In this document: piece by piece, positions 32,117 to 43,344 of the stretch
Layout of the letters: every line of letters starts with the position of its first letter
How positions within the stretch are numbered: the stretch's first letter is position 1
Assembly: GCA_012184525.1 (NCBI GenBank)
Contig: WOFQ01000001.1
Span: forward strand, 1,302,001-1,366,000
Direction: 5' to 3'
DNA from: Xenoacremonium recifei
Taxonomy: Eukaryota > Ascomycota > Sordariomycetes > Hypocreales > Nectriaceae
DNA length: 64,000 bases
The notes under the pieces: model-generated
Database searches by the model: none
Told to the model about the DNA's origin: nothing
What the model saw: only the letters and a program-made list of their open reading frames with translations
Translations under genes and position numbers: made by a program

Positions 32117-33725
32117 ATGGCCACGCCTGCGCAAACCTCCGTCTCCTCCTCGGACGGCATCGCGCTCGTCGAGCCGCTGACGGAATCCAACGTGTCCAAG
32201 ATCCCGCGCATCCTGCCGCACGAGCGCGTCTTCCCCATCCAGATTGGCAGCGAGCTGTTCAAGCTGTCGGGCGCGTCGCTGTCCTCTGACGGTAGGGCTT
32301 TCCGCTGGCGCATTGCGTTGTGATAGATAGTATGTCGCTGATGCTTCTACAGCGCCTTCGTACTTCTCCCAGTACTTCCTCTGCCAGATCCGGCGCGCCG
32401 AGGAGAGTGGCGAGGACCTCAATGCGGCGGTTCGCACGCTGTATATTGATCGCGATCCGGTGACGTTTCGCGACATCTCGCTGCACTTGCAGGGCTACCA
32501 CGTCTCGCCGCGGGACGGCACGCATTTCGTGCGCCTGTTTGCCGATGCGCAATTCTACAGCCGTGGGTTGAGTTCTCGAGCCCTTCTCTCTCCTTGCTAA
32601 CAATACGGCTCTGCGCCCCCAACAGTCCCGAAACTCATCTCCCAGCTCTACGACGAGAGCATCTTCATCTCCATCGGCCACCGCGAGTTCCAGATCCCCC
32701 GCAACCTCTTCCAAGACCCAGGCAACTCGCCCAACTTCTTCTCGCTCGGCTTCGCCGCCTTCTTCTCGCGCCCCGACGACCTCTTTCCGGGCCTCGACCG
32801 CGAGGGCCTCATCCGTCCGCCGTCCATCCTCCCGCCCTCTGTGCCCAACCGCTCCGCCGACACCTTCGCCGACCTCATCCAGCTGCTCAAGGGCTACCCC
32901 GTGCACATCCGCGACGACGTCCACCGCCAGGAGCTGCTGCGCGATGCGCGCTACTTCCACTTCAAGGGCCTGGAGCAGCGCCTGATCCCCTATGCCCGCA
33001 CCTTCAACCAGGCCCGTCAGCGAGCCGAAATCGCCCTGCGTGTTGAGAATGTCCAGAAGAGCGGCCTGAGCATTGCTCCTGAGCAAGAGCCGCACGACGC
33101 CCCTGTGATGGGTTGGGTGCAGTATGCGCGCCCCTACGTCGACGACCGACCTGCCGAACTGGTGCTGGAGATTGGCGGCGAGACCACCAAGATCCATCTC
33201 GCCTCCCCGACTGATCCCCGTGCTGAGTTCTTCGGCGAGACGCGCGCCCGTGTTGCTCGCCTGTTCGAAGTCATCGCCACCAAGCTCAATCTGAGTGCTA
33301 CCACTCAACCACTAGGCCTGCTGATGGCCTCTGGCGGCGCAGGCTCGCAACCCCCGACGCCGGGCCACACGCCCCTGAGCGAGGACCTCGTGCGCGTAGT
33401 CCTAGAACCAGAATCAGCCATCACGCTCGACGGGCGGGAATACCACTACCAGCCGCCCCTCGAAGACACATCCATGACCCCCGTCCCCGGCGCCTCCACA
33501 AACGGCTCACCCGCCAGCATCGTCTCAAACCCGCGCAAGCGCCGCCGCACAGACGGCAGCCCAGTCGACGAGTCCTGGATCGTCAAGACGGGCCAGTGGC
33601 GGCTGCGCGTGCAGAGTGCGCGCGGGACCAAGAGCGAGGTCGAGTGCGTGCTCGTGGCTGTGAAGCTAGACGCTGTGAGTTCCGAGTACGGACGGAATCA
33701 AGCTCGCGGGTTTCTGGGCTGTTAA
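32117..33725 (+). CDS. BTB/POZ domain protein, fungal, uncharacterised
   Basis: Exons are 32117-32291, 32353-32562 and 32626-33725, 494 residues. The N-terminal half has two BTB/T1-like segments: FPIQIGSELFKLSGASLSSDAPSYF...RDPVTFRDISLHLQGY with DAQFY, and then ISIGHREFQIPRNLF...NFFSLGF...ADLIQLLKGY with DARYFHFKGLEQRL. The tandem arrangement resembles KCTD-like proteins of ascomycetes. The C-terminal half contains a low-complexity patch with a basic NPRKRRRTDG stretch (possible nuclear signal) and a conserved-looking end. Possible roles are a cullin-3 adaptor or transcriptional cofactor, but this is inference from the domain only. Confidence 0.82.
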
Positions 33726-34129
33726 AAGGGGGGTAGAAAATATAACGACTCATGTGTTGGGCATGTACGATGAGAAAGAGACGGGATTAGGGGCTGGGAC
33801 CGGAAATGATAGGGTTATGAGCATGGACATGTTTTTCAAGTTACGCGTGTATAACTTGGTATATACTGTACGGTACAGATAAATAGGATACCACGGCGTT
33901 GGGTCTTTTCAGCAACAATGCTTCAACTTATAACGTCAATTTCAAAGGTATTAAACACCGCTTGCATACACAATCCCGTCCCACGAGACAAGGAAAAAAA
34001 GGAGAGATTATCCACAAGAAAGGCAAAAAGAAAAACGCCCCGTCGCCTCGCCTCGCAATGCACGCACAAAAATCCCACCCCTTTTCATCACATCTTTTCA
34101 AGTCATGTCACGCAGCGCCAGACGCCATC
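33726..34129. other. Convergent 3' intergenic region
   Basis: A/T-rich 3' ends of the BTB and coiled-coil genes. The long plus-strand open frame overlapping the next gene starts here but is antisense to it and is not accepted. Confidence 0.5.
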
Positions 34130-36255
34130 CTACCGCGCCTTCCCACTGCCCGCCACCTTGCCCGTCGGCGCACTCATATCCCGGCGACTCAACCCCTCAA
34201 CCATCTTCTTGCGCGGCGTGGCGGTGCCCTGGGCCATGCTGCGGGCACGGCCTCTCCGCTCGCGGATCTTGGCGAGGGCCTCTTCGCGGGTCATGGTTGG
34301 TGTGAGGGCCGGGTTCGTAAGGTCGAAGGTGGCGTTGTGGGAAGGCGTGCGCAGTTTCTCGGCGAAGGAGGAGTCGTGGGCGATGGCGGCGTCGTCGTGG
34401 ATCGGCACGGTGGTGGTTGTGGTGACGGTGTAGAAGGCCGCCGAGGTGTGTGGCCGGGGCTCCGGGGCGGAGTCGGCGGAGGCGGCGGGGGAGGCGGCCG
34501 GCATGGTCGGGATGGCCGGGAGCGGGGCCGTGTGGGCGTCGGAGTGTGGCGCGTTGAGGAGCGAGAGCAGCGAGGTGCGCTCTTGGGCGAGCAGGGCGAA
34601 GGCGGGAGGATCGACCGAGGGCGTGCGGGCGAACATGCGCGGGTTTCGCTCCTCCACGGGAGATGGTATCTCGGTCTCGCCATCGACCTCAATGGTAGGC
34701 TCAGCCGGGACCTCCGTCTCATCGCCGACCTCGATGCTGGCCTCAACCGTCGACTCCTGAACCTCCTCACGGGCCTCCTCGTGTGTCTCTTGCGGCATCT
34801 CCTGCTCGGCTTGTGCCTTCTCCTCGGCCTCCAACTTCTCCTGCGCCTCGATGGCCATGGCCTCCTGCTCCGAGACGGTCCGGAAGATGCCCTCCCTAGG
34901 GCAGAAGATGGTGCTCCTTCGGGGCTCCTTCTTGGACTTGGGAGCCGCGAGCTTGGTGGGCTCGGGCTCGACCTCGGACTCAACCTGTGGCTCAAAATGA
35001 AGCTCCAACTGAGGCTCAGTCATCTCAGCTTCAGTCACCGACTCCTCTTGAGCTTCGACTTGGGGTTCTTCCGTCTCGACAACCTCCTCCTCCTCAGGGG
35101 CAGCCTCTGCGGGAACTTCGGGCACCTCTTCGGGTACCTCCTCCGGCGCAGACTCGTCGAGCTTGGGGAGCTTCTCCGTCGGTCCCTCCAGACCGATGGA
35201 GCTCCGTCGCTTCTGTCGGCTTGACCCAAGGCTGGCTCGATGTTTCGACTTGGAGCAGGGGCAGCACCTAAGCTGGCACTCTGCTTGCAAGAACTCAATC
35301 ATCTCCTGAGCGCGGTCGGCCCGTTGGCGTTCCCACTGGACCTGGAGAGTCAGCTCCTCGATCTCGGCCTCGCTGGAAGCCGAAGACACAATGTCCATCG
35401 TCGACAGTGAAACTCGCGGCTCTCTGAAGGTGAACTTGGACCCCTTCTTCTTAGGCGAAGCAAACTCATCATCGGTGCTAGTTGATTTGGGCAGTGGAAG
35501 TCGTCCTTCTGCCGCAATGCGCGCCACCTCCTCGTTTTGCAACGCCGTCTTGAAGGCATCGCGCTCCTGCTCAACCACTTTGATTCTCTCGAGAGCCTGT
35601 TCCAGCTGCTCCTGGACGCCGACGATCTGATAGCGCGCCGAAAACGCCTCCTGCTCACGAACCTTGCTCCTCTCTTTCTCTCGGTGCAGGCTCTCGTCGT
35701 TGAGCTTGGCCGTGCTTCGCGCCGACTTGAGCTCCTCCTGCAGCTTGACTATGGACGACTGTGTCTTGAACGTCTCCTTGCGGGCTCGGCGAATCTCCTT
35801 TTCCCAGAGGGCTTGAGTATGTGCGTGAGTCTCCTTGGCTCGGCCGTAGTTTTCCTGTGCTGCGAGTCAGTGTCCGCCTGACCCGATCGATCCTCTCTCG
35901 AGTTCCGACTCACCATCAAAGTCTCTAGTCGTTCTCCAACCTTCCGTTCCCGCTCCTTGCTCTCCTCGACGGCCTTCCGCAGCACTCGTGCCTCTTCCTT
36001 GTATCGCCGCATCTCAGCTTCAGCCTCCTCGCGGCCCAGCATGGCTCGCTTCAGCGCCGCATCGGCCGTCTTGCGCTCCAGCTGCTTGGACTGCATCGTC
36101 AGGCTGAGACTGTTGAACTGGCTGATCTTGTCGTGGACGGAGCCCGGTGACTCGCTGCGAAGGTGTGAGAAGATGGAGTCGCGCTGGTTCACGCGATCGG
36201 CCGTCATGGCCTGGAGCGGACCTGGCGAGCCCGCTCTGCCCGGGCTCTGGTCCAT
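34130..36255 (-). CDS. Coiled-coil protein with acidic central region, unknown function
   Basis: Minus-strand exons are 36255-35914 and 35854-34130, 688 residues. Residues about 40-200 are dense in heptad-like Lys, Glu, Arg and Leu (for example KQLERKTADAALKRAMLGREEAEAEMRRY in pattern), a long coiled coil. A short Cys/basic patch (CQLRCCPCSKSKHRAS) follows, then a Glu/Pro/Val-rich acidic stretch with repeated EVPxE and EEPQVE units, a hydrophobic/Pro-Ala region, and a basic conserved-looking tail (MTREEALAKIRERRGRARS...TPRKKM). I do not recognise a named family; cytoskeletal, septal or spindle-pole roles would be guesses. No signal peptide or membrane segment. Confidence 0.8.
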
Positions 36256-36829
36256 CTTGAAGAGATTGATTGTCTCCGTTGTGAAAGGCTTGTTTGTCGT
36301 CGCAGGCGGCAGTGAGCGATAAGCCGCGGCTCTTTGTGTGTCTCTGAATTGGCGGCTTCTAGGGTTGCAGCCAGTGTTGATGGAGATGTTGAGTGGTAAT
36401 GAGTGGATCGAGAGTCGGCCTGCCCGCCCTGCTGTTTACTTTCGTGCCGCTGCCAAAGAATTAGTTGTGGTGGGCGAGCGTTGCCGTAGCGACGCGACGT
36501 CATGTGATTCCACTCTTCTAGATGCCGAACCCCTGCTTTATGCGGCCGACGGAGGGTGTCTCCAGAGCAGCAGAACAGCCAATCAAGTATCTTTGAGCGT
36601 GCTGACCCCGCGGCAAGGGCGTGCCTAAATTGATAAGGAATACGCTGTCCGATACGACACCCTCGTAATGCGTATGGAATCTGGAGATGATCTTCTTTCT
36701 TAACATGACTGTCAATTACGGTTGCAAGGGCAAGCGAGGTGCTACTCAACTCTGAATCTCCTTTCAGGAGGAGGCAAAGTTCTCTTCTGTACCAACTTTT
36801 CCTTCCCTTCTTCAACTATAGTCACCATC
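36256..36829. other. Divergent intergenic region, coiled-coil / MAPR-like genes
   Basis: A 574-bp shared upstream region. No coding region beyond the two genes is supported. Confidence 0.45.
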
Positions 36830-37723
36830 ATGGCCGACTCCGAAGTGCGACAGCGCAAGCCAGCGTCCAAGGACCCTCAGCAGACGGTCCAACCGGAAGA
36901 AGACGATTCTTCCAAGGCCAAGACGAAGCCGAGAAAGTCTGCCTCTCGCAGAGCCACAGACGATGATGAGACCTTTACAAACTGGCTGGACGCTCTCCGG
37001 GTCCTGACCTTCCTCGCCGTGGCTTCATGTGCCCTCAGCTACTTCATCTCCAACGGCGAGAGCTTCTTCTGGGGCATGAAGCAGAAACCCTATTACATGA
37101 CAAAGGAATGGTGGATTGAGAAGTGGCAAGGACCAGTTGCGTGCCCCCCTATCACATCCCCTTGATCCTATTCCGAGTAGCCTCGCTGACATGAGCTCCA
37201 ACAGCCTCCGCCCGTATACCTCACGCTCGAAGAGCTCGCCGCCTACGACGGCACCGACGAATCCAAGCCGCTCTACCTCGCCATCAACGGCACCATCTTC
37301 GATGTTTCCAAAGGCTGGCGCATCTACGGTCCCGGCGGCTCATACCACAACTTCGCCGGCTGCGACGCCGCCCGCGCCTACGTCACGGGATGCTTTGCGG
37401 ACGACCGCACCGCCGATATCCGCGGCCTCGAGGAGATGTACTTGCCGCTGGACGACCCAGAGACTGATGCGTATTGGTCTGCCGAGGAGCTGGCTGCTAT
37501 GCGCGTGCGCGAGCTGGAGGAGGCCAAGCAGAAGGCGCACAATGCGCTGAAGAACTGGGTGGACTTCTTTAAGAAGAGTCCCAAGTATAAGCAGGTCGGG
37601 TACCTGGTGAGGGAGCCTGGCTGGCTGGACAAGGAGCCGTTGAAAAAGCTGTGTCCTCCGGCGCAAGGGGGCCGCAAGAAGAGAAAGATTCCCGAGACGA
37701 CCGAGGGTACAGGCTCTGATTAA
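36830..37723 (+). CDS. Cytochrome b5-like haem-binding protein (Dap1/MAPR family)
   Basis: Membrane-anchored haem protein of the membrane-associated progesterone receptor family; Dap1 relatives support cytochrome P450 enzymes of sterol synthesis. Exons are 36830-37135 and 37205-37723, 274 residues. A basic, Lys/Ser-rich N-terminus precedes one hydrophobic segment (residues about 56-74, RVLTFLAVASCALSYFI). The cyt-b5-like domain follows, with YLTLEELAAYDG, LYLAINGTIFDVSKGWRIYGPGGSYHNFAG and ARAYVTGCF, using Tyr rather than His for haem as in MAPR proteins. The C-terminus is charged and longer than yeast Dap1, ending with a Lys-rich patch. Confidence 0.88.
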
Positions 37724-38143
37724 GGAGTTACAACTACCTGGTTTCAGCAATGCTATGGAATGGGATTGGAGCCAATAATCAATTGACAAGGGCCATGTTG
37801 AAAATGTTCTGTCTTTACAGGACAGTCTAATATTGTCACCACTCAATCATCTTTAGGAGAGTTAGGTTTCAAAAAGGGTCACGACAAGAGAGCATCAAAA
37901 TCATACAAATGAATAAATCCTCAATTTTTCATTCCAGTTTTCTCTCAAGTATGCATACAACACCCCTTGCCCCTGACCCGTACACGTGGAGATGTCCATA
38001 CCATCCACGGCCAGATGTCTAAACCTCAACCATACACATAAAAAAAATAACTCCACAAACGGCGAGTGGTATAAATGACGAAAAGTATTATTAGCCTCCC
38101 CTGTATTGTCCTTATCCCGATGGCACCTTCTACCCTACTTCCA
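37724..38143. other. Convergent 3' intergenic region
   Basis: A/T-rich sequence between two convergent genes. Nothing coding seen. Confidence 0.5.
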
Positions 38144-39002
38144 TTACAGGAAGAAGAAGGCCAAGCCAACAGCCACCAGCGCTGTGCTCGGAATGCCGAA
38201 GCGGACAGCGGCAGCAGTGACGGCTGTCTCGGTGGAAGACGCCGTGCCAGTTGCAGCTGTCGCCGTGGAGTTGGACTGAGAGACAGCCGTCGCGATAGTG
38301 GTCGCAACGTTAACGGGCGAGGCAGTTGTAGCACTACCGCTGCTCGCCTTAGTGGTGGCGCTGCTGTTGCTACCGCTGCTGCTGCCGCTGCCACTGTTGC
38401 TGGAGGAATCGGTGTTAGGCAAGAGTTCGCTGGCCGTCGCCGACTGGGCAAGCTTGCGGTAGTTGTCGAGGGACCGGGTAGCGTTGGCAGTAGTACTGTT
38501 TAAGTCAGCGAGTTGTACATACAATATCGAGGGCATCTTGACTCACTCCTCGTTGATAACCATAGACATGCCGGACTGGCAATGCGTCGCCTGGCTACAG
38601 AATACCCATATCGGCTTGGTGTCGTTGATCAGGACGCTGTAGGTAGGGATCATGCCCTGGGCCGCGCTGGCATCGACTGGCTGGTATCCCGAGTAGAAAC
38701 CCTGGATGCTCGAGTTGATGTTGGAGATAGGAATGCAAGGATTGTCGAAGTTGGACTGCGTGACGGTGTGGTTGAGTGCCCAGAACTGGAACTGCACCAT
38801 CGACCCCGGCTCGGCTGTGATCTTGTCGGGCCAGAACATGAGGCCAGTCTTGTTGTTGACAGTGTTCATGCCAACGTCAACGACCTGGACCTTGAGGGCT
38901 GGGAGGTATCAGAATCATGGAGGTCTTGACGATAGTAGTATCCTCCGACATACCTTGAGCCACACCCGCGAGGGCGGCAACAGCGAGAGAAGTGAAATGC
39001 AT
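38144..39002 (-). CDS. Secreted GPI-anchored cupredoxin (serine-rich extracellular protein)
   Basis: Minus-strand exons are 39002-38954, 38898-38547 and 38495-38144, 250 residues. A signal peptide (MHFTSLAVAALAGVAQA) is followed by a plastocyanin-like domain with HTVTQSNFDNPC and CSQATHCQSGM. The C-x4-H-x4-M spacing plus the upstream His matches a type-1 copper site. A Ser/Thr/Asn-rich stalk leads to a hydrophobic C-terminal segment ending in FFFL, typical of a GPI-attachment signal. Such proteins sit at the fungal cell surface; function (copper handling or electron transfer) is not established from the sequence. The first intron follows the signal-peptide codons. Confidence 0.9.
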
Positions 39003-40763
39003 CTTGAGTAGAGTATTGGAAATGATTGAAATCGAGTCGAAAGAGTGGAAGCAACCCGTCTACCAGAGAGGAGGTCTGAACAAGAAGTCGAACAACACAC
39101 AAATAGAGCGACTCGCGCTGTAAAGGACTAGCCTCTGGTTAAAAATTAGACAGGTCGAAGAAGATGAACTCAAGAAAGAGAAAAGAAAGAAAAACCGAAA
39201 GGAAATGGTCCTGGAAACGGTCGTTGAGTAATACAGTGAGGACTGAAGAGAAGGAAAGGAAAAAGGCCAGACACCGTCGGCAGAAGGGGCGGCATGAATT
39301 TAAACCAGCTGTATGATCATCGCAAGTCCCTGACAGAGGGCCGTGATCTTGAGACCGTGGCGTGCGCGGTAGTGCGCATCTGAGGCACGGAGCGGCTTAG
39401 GCATGTCGTTTCGGCTCGTAACCTAGCAGGCAGGCCTCCATAGTCATGTCTGAGTGTACATATTGGAGATCCGTGAAACGCGTTTGAGTTTGTGCTGGTC
39501 GGGGCCGGGAGTTGCAGAGGCACTTGCAGGGGTGTGAAGTGGTGATGCTGCCGTTTGGAGTTGAACCCAACTATTAAGCGATACCACCAAAGTGACGGCG
39601 ACGGTGAGGCCAACTATAATGAGAAACCATGTCAACCGTACATATTCAAAATAAGCAAGCATAGTGATAAATTTGAGTTTCGTTCCTTTCGCATTCTTTC
39701 ATCGAGCGCTATTGTCTAGGTGTTCTGCTGCCATCGCGACAACTCACAGCCGCTGCGGCATTGAATCTCATTTCGCAGAAACCGCTTCGAGGGCGGCCGA
39801 CTGTCCGGACAACCTCGAAGCCGAAATAAGGTTGGATCCGAAGCGGCCAGGGCGGTTTCGCCATCCAACTCGGCTCGCGCTCGGATGTGCCTCATGTTGC
39901 GGCTCTCCGACACACGCGAGACGCCCCCGGTTTCACTGGCCCTGAGCCCCTCCTGGCTCTGCTATTAGCCCAGCTGCTATTCCGGATTCCGAACATGGAC
40001 TCTGGGGTCGTAGCACTCAATTTCTGCAGACCTGGACAGCAATTAGTCAGTGGTAATATCTCAGGCTATTAAGTGTTCCGCGGTTCAACGAGAGGCTGGC
40101 GGTCTGGCCTGGCGTAGTATTGAAGCGCTCTCGGGCCTCTGCTCGGGCCTCCCGTTTCGCTATCCTCAGCGGAACTAGCAAGCCCCAGGAGAAGGGGAAA
40201 ACGAAACGTCCAAGTCCCGGAAGTCTTCGTCTCGCCGCGGCTTCAGAAACAGCTCCGATACAGCCCATGTTGCCTTTGGGCTCGATCTGCCTGCCATCTG
40301 TCAAACAGGTTTGAGAACAGCCCACGTATCGCAGTCAGATCTTCATCTTGCAGTCCACGCCGCCACGAATCATCTTATTATAGGTGCCACTTGTTTGGTT
40401 GTTCGTAAGAAATGTTCGGACGAAACTTCTGTCTTCTCAGCTTGTTACTCTTTACGCGTGTCCTAGCACAGCTCATCGGCATCGCGGATAGGGATTTTTG
40501 GAATTTCAATGTTCTTGGCTGAACTAGCCAATGTCAATTGGTCTCTTGTCGACTTTCTTTGTCGTCTTGTCTCATTGGGTATCAAACTCATAATTTAGGC
40601 CTCCTGAAGCTTCCCGGGTCGCACCCTTGGTTGCAAGTCCTACAGTCTCGAAGCATCAGCACCAGCAATGAGCACTACGTACACAAAGTAACAGCTTACC
40701 GCCTCCCCTGACCACATCCAGACCCTCGTTCAAGTGATTCAAACTCTCGCCAAAGGAGCGCCT
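39003..40763. other. Gene-poor stretch, 1.8 kb
   Basis: Lies between the cupredoxin promoter and the 3' end of the CENP-X gene. Open frames are short and without family or proper start. CGG-type triplets occur around 39790-39860, which could be zinc-cluster sites, but no pattern is strong enough to call. Confidence 0.45.
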
Positions 40764-41238
40764 TCATAGATCAAGCAAAAGTTGCGGCGAGATCTTCTCC
40801 AGATCTTCGACCTACCAGCCCAGTCAGCATCTGTCCGCCGCCCTTTACATCGTCTTCTCAAAGCACCCAAGAGCAACTTACCTCCAAGAAACCTCCCTCC
40901 TTCTCCACCGCGGCCCGTGCAATCGCCTCCCGCACGAAGATATCGAAGTACTTGCCCACCGAGGCATTCGCATCTCGCGAAATGCGCGTCACGTCCTTTG
41001 CAAAGAACTCGTGGAGCACTCGAGTGAGCAGATCTCGCGGTATCGTCTTCTCTTCCACAGGTTCCTCTTCCTCTTCCGCCATCGTAGTATCACGGGCTTT
41101 TTCAGCGCTATTGTCGTCCGACGACTCGAAGGGATCGGGGGATTCTGGTTCGGACGGTGCTGGCGCCTTTCCTGCTTTCTTATTCGTGCTACCCTTTGGC
41201 CTGCCACGAGGAGCTCCGGAGGTCGATTTCGGTGGCAT
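40764..41238 (-). CDS. mhf2: CENP-X/MHF2 histone-fold protein
   Basis: Partner of MHF1/CENP-S in the Fanconi-type FANCM-MHF complex and at kinetochores; nuclear, DNA-binding. Minus-strand exons are 41238-40882 and 40811-40764, 134 residues. The histone-fold block is IPRDLLTRVLHEFFAKDVTRISRDANASVGKYFDIFVREAIARA, continuing GGFLEVEDLEKISPQLLLDL across the 70-nt intron, which is typical of CENP-X. The N-terminal 60 residues are extra: basic, with PRGRPKG at residues 10-16 that matches an AT-hook core, then acidic. Confidence 0.9.
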
Positions 41239-41880
41239 CTTGGATGAACAGAGAGGTGATAATGCGTCCTTGTGTCTTCCAATTTGTAAGTGTTCGAAGT
41301 TAAGTCGCGTCGCGCTTGCTCAATCGCGGGGCAATGTGTACGGCCAATTGAGTGTGCTTAGTCATCCACAAGTCTGCAACTACACCTTCATGAAGCTTCA
41401 TCGACAGTCACCTAGAGAGGCGCTACATGTAGCCGCTGGAGTTGAGCAAAATTGTCTTTCGACTCTATTCTGACTTGTGAAGACTTGCTTTCAACATTGA
41501 CTATCGCTACTGAACCGCTCAAGGAGAGACAAGGGCCGACATGGTAGTTATTTGTTACGTCACCAAGAGAATCAAGACGCAAGCAGATGTAGAATCAAGG
41601 GAAATTGCTTAGTGTATATTACAGCGACCTAGAATGCACGGCAAAGCAATGAGAGAAAAATACGCCATGCCTATGCCAGTCTAACCCGCGAAAGAGCCGT
41701 TGTTCCAGAAAACACGAGGATATCTGCCACAACTTCCCCTCTTCCCGCACTTCACTTCGATCTCGCCCCTTTTTTATCAACCGGCGAGGACCATGTCACG
41801 CCCCGCGAATTGAAAACATCTCCCCGAGCCCCATACCTCCAGCGCACGCAGAGTCTATACAGGTGTGTAGGTTAAGGTGT
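41239..41880. other. Intergenic, CENP-X promoter and ADP/ATP carrier 3' end
   Basis: No further gene is seen. The right half is pyrimidine-rich and probably the 3' UTR of the carrier gene. Confidence 0.5.
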
Positions 41881-43344
41881 TTAACCAGAGCCGCCCTTGA
41901 AGGCCTTGCCGAAGAGGAGGACCTGGAGCTGGTCGTAGATGGACAGGACACCAGCACCGGCGACACCACGGAGGATGTTGGCACCAGCACCCTTGAACAG
42001 GGACTTGACGCCCTCCTTGGCGACGATCTGGCGGGCAGCGTCGAGGGTGTTCTTGTACTTGACGGCCTCACCAGAGGTCATCATCATTCGTCGTCGGATG
42101 GTGTCAAGAGGGTAAGAGGCGATACCGGCACCGGTGGTGACGCACCAACCGAGGATGAAAGAGGCAAGGAAGTTGTTCTGGAGGGAACCGACAAGGACAA
42201 CGGGCTTGATGGAGTCGTACATGCCGAAGTAGAGACCACGGTAGACGATGATACCAGCGACGGAGGGCATGAAACCACGGTAGAGACCGGCAATACCGTC
42301 AGAGGCGAGAGTCTTGCGGTAGACGTCAACGAGACCGTTGAACTGACGGTCACCACCAGACTTGGCGTTCTTGGCATCGTTGGCCAGACGGGTACGGGCG
42401 TAGTCCAGGGAGTAGACGAAGAGCAGAGAAGTGGCACCAGCAGCACCACCGGAGGCAAGGTTACCAGCCATCCACATGGCGTAACCATCACGCTCCTTCT
42501 TGTAGCCGAACATCTTCTTGAACTTGTCACGGAAAGCGAAGTTCAGGGCCTGGGTAGGGAAGTATCGGATGACGTTGGCAGTGTTGCCTCGCCACAGGGA
42601 CATGACACCCTCGTCGGCCATGGTGCGCTTGAAGCAGTCACCAATACCGGCGTACTTTCGGTCGAGACGACCGGTCTTGAGCATCTCATCCTGTTGAAGA
42701 TAATTGTAAGCTCATGTTTCATAGCTATATGCCAATGGCCACGTTGAAATTCTCCAGCATGTGACAGTCGCGTAATGTGGGAATTGACAACATGACTGAA
42801 AAACTTCAAATCGAAGTATGGCATAGCTGCAGTGATCAAGACTAACCTGGTTCTGGATGAGGAGCTTGACTCGCTCAATGGGGGCAGCGGCGGTCTTCGA
42901 GACGGCGGCAGAGACACCACCCACTATATCATGGATTAGCAACGGTCATTGTTATCAGCAGCCGTGGTGTAGGCAATGCTATTCATCGTCGCAGCTGCGG
43001 TGACGAGCTCAGGCGGAACATACTCAAGAAGTCGGCCACGAAGGGCTGTGAAGCAAAGACACGTTAGCCATTGGTTCGACGGAAGTGTAATCTGGTATCT
43101 TTTTGCTCCCGGGCGACCGGCGACAGCGCGATAGAAGCTATCCCAACGCGACGATTGAACCGATAGCGCTCAAAGTACTTTGGACGCGTTCATTGAGGCC
43201 AATTGAAGCTCCCAATGGCTGCGGATCATATCGGCTCGATGGGAAATCGCCTATCGCGGACGCGGCATTTCGTGATGCCCGGTGCAAACAGAACGGGGTG
43301 AAGCTTACCGGCATGCCCAAAACCTTCTGGGGTTGTTCCGACAT
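41881..43344 (-). CDS. aac: Mitochondrial ADP/ATP carrier
   Basis: Inner-membrane exchanger of cytosolic ADP for matrix ATP. Minus-strand exons are 43344-43309, 43045-43024, 42923-42847 and 42690-41881, 314 residues, the family size. The three mitochondrial-carrier repeats are visible (APIERVKLLIQNQ, SLDYARTRLANDA and SYPLDTIRRRMMM), and RRRMMM is diagnostic for ADP/ATP carriers. Short exons at the 5' end include a 22-nt microexon bounded by introns of 263 and 100 nt. The bulk is in one 810-nt exon with strong codon bias (few A-ending codons), fitting high expression. The 3.7-kb upstream region is unusually gene-poor. Confidence 0.96.

Noticed and set aside
32259..33308. 349-codon minus-strand open frame
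   Set aside because: Antisense to the BTB gene in GC-rich DNA; composition is biased Ala/Glu/Val with no domain.
33899..35224. 441-codon plus-strand open frame
   Set aside because: Fully antisense to the coiled-coil gene; low-complexity Gly/Arg/Leu composition is the mirror of the acidic repeats, and no family is visible.
41863..42747. 294-codon plus-strand open frame
   Set aside because: Mirror of the strongly codon-biased ADP/ATP carrier exon; Thr/Gly/Val repeats are typical of such shadows.
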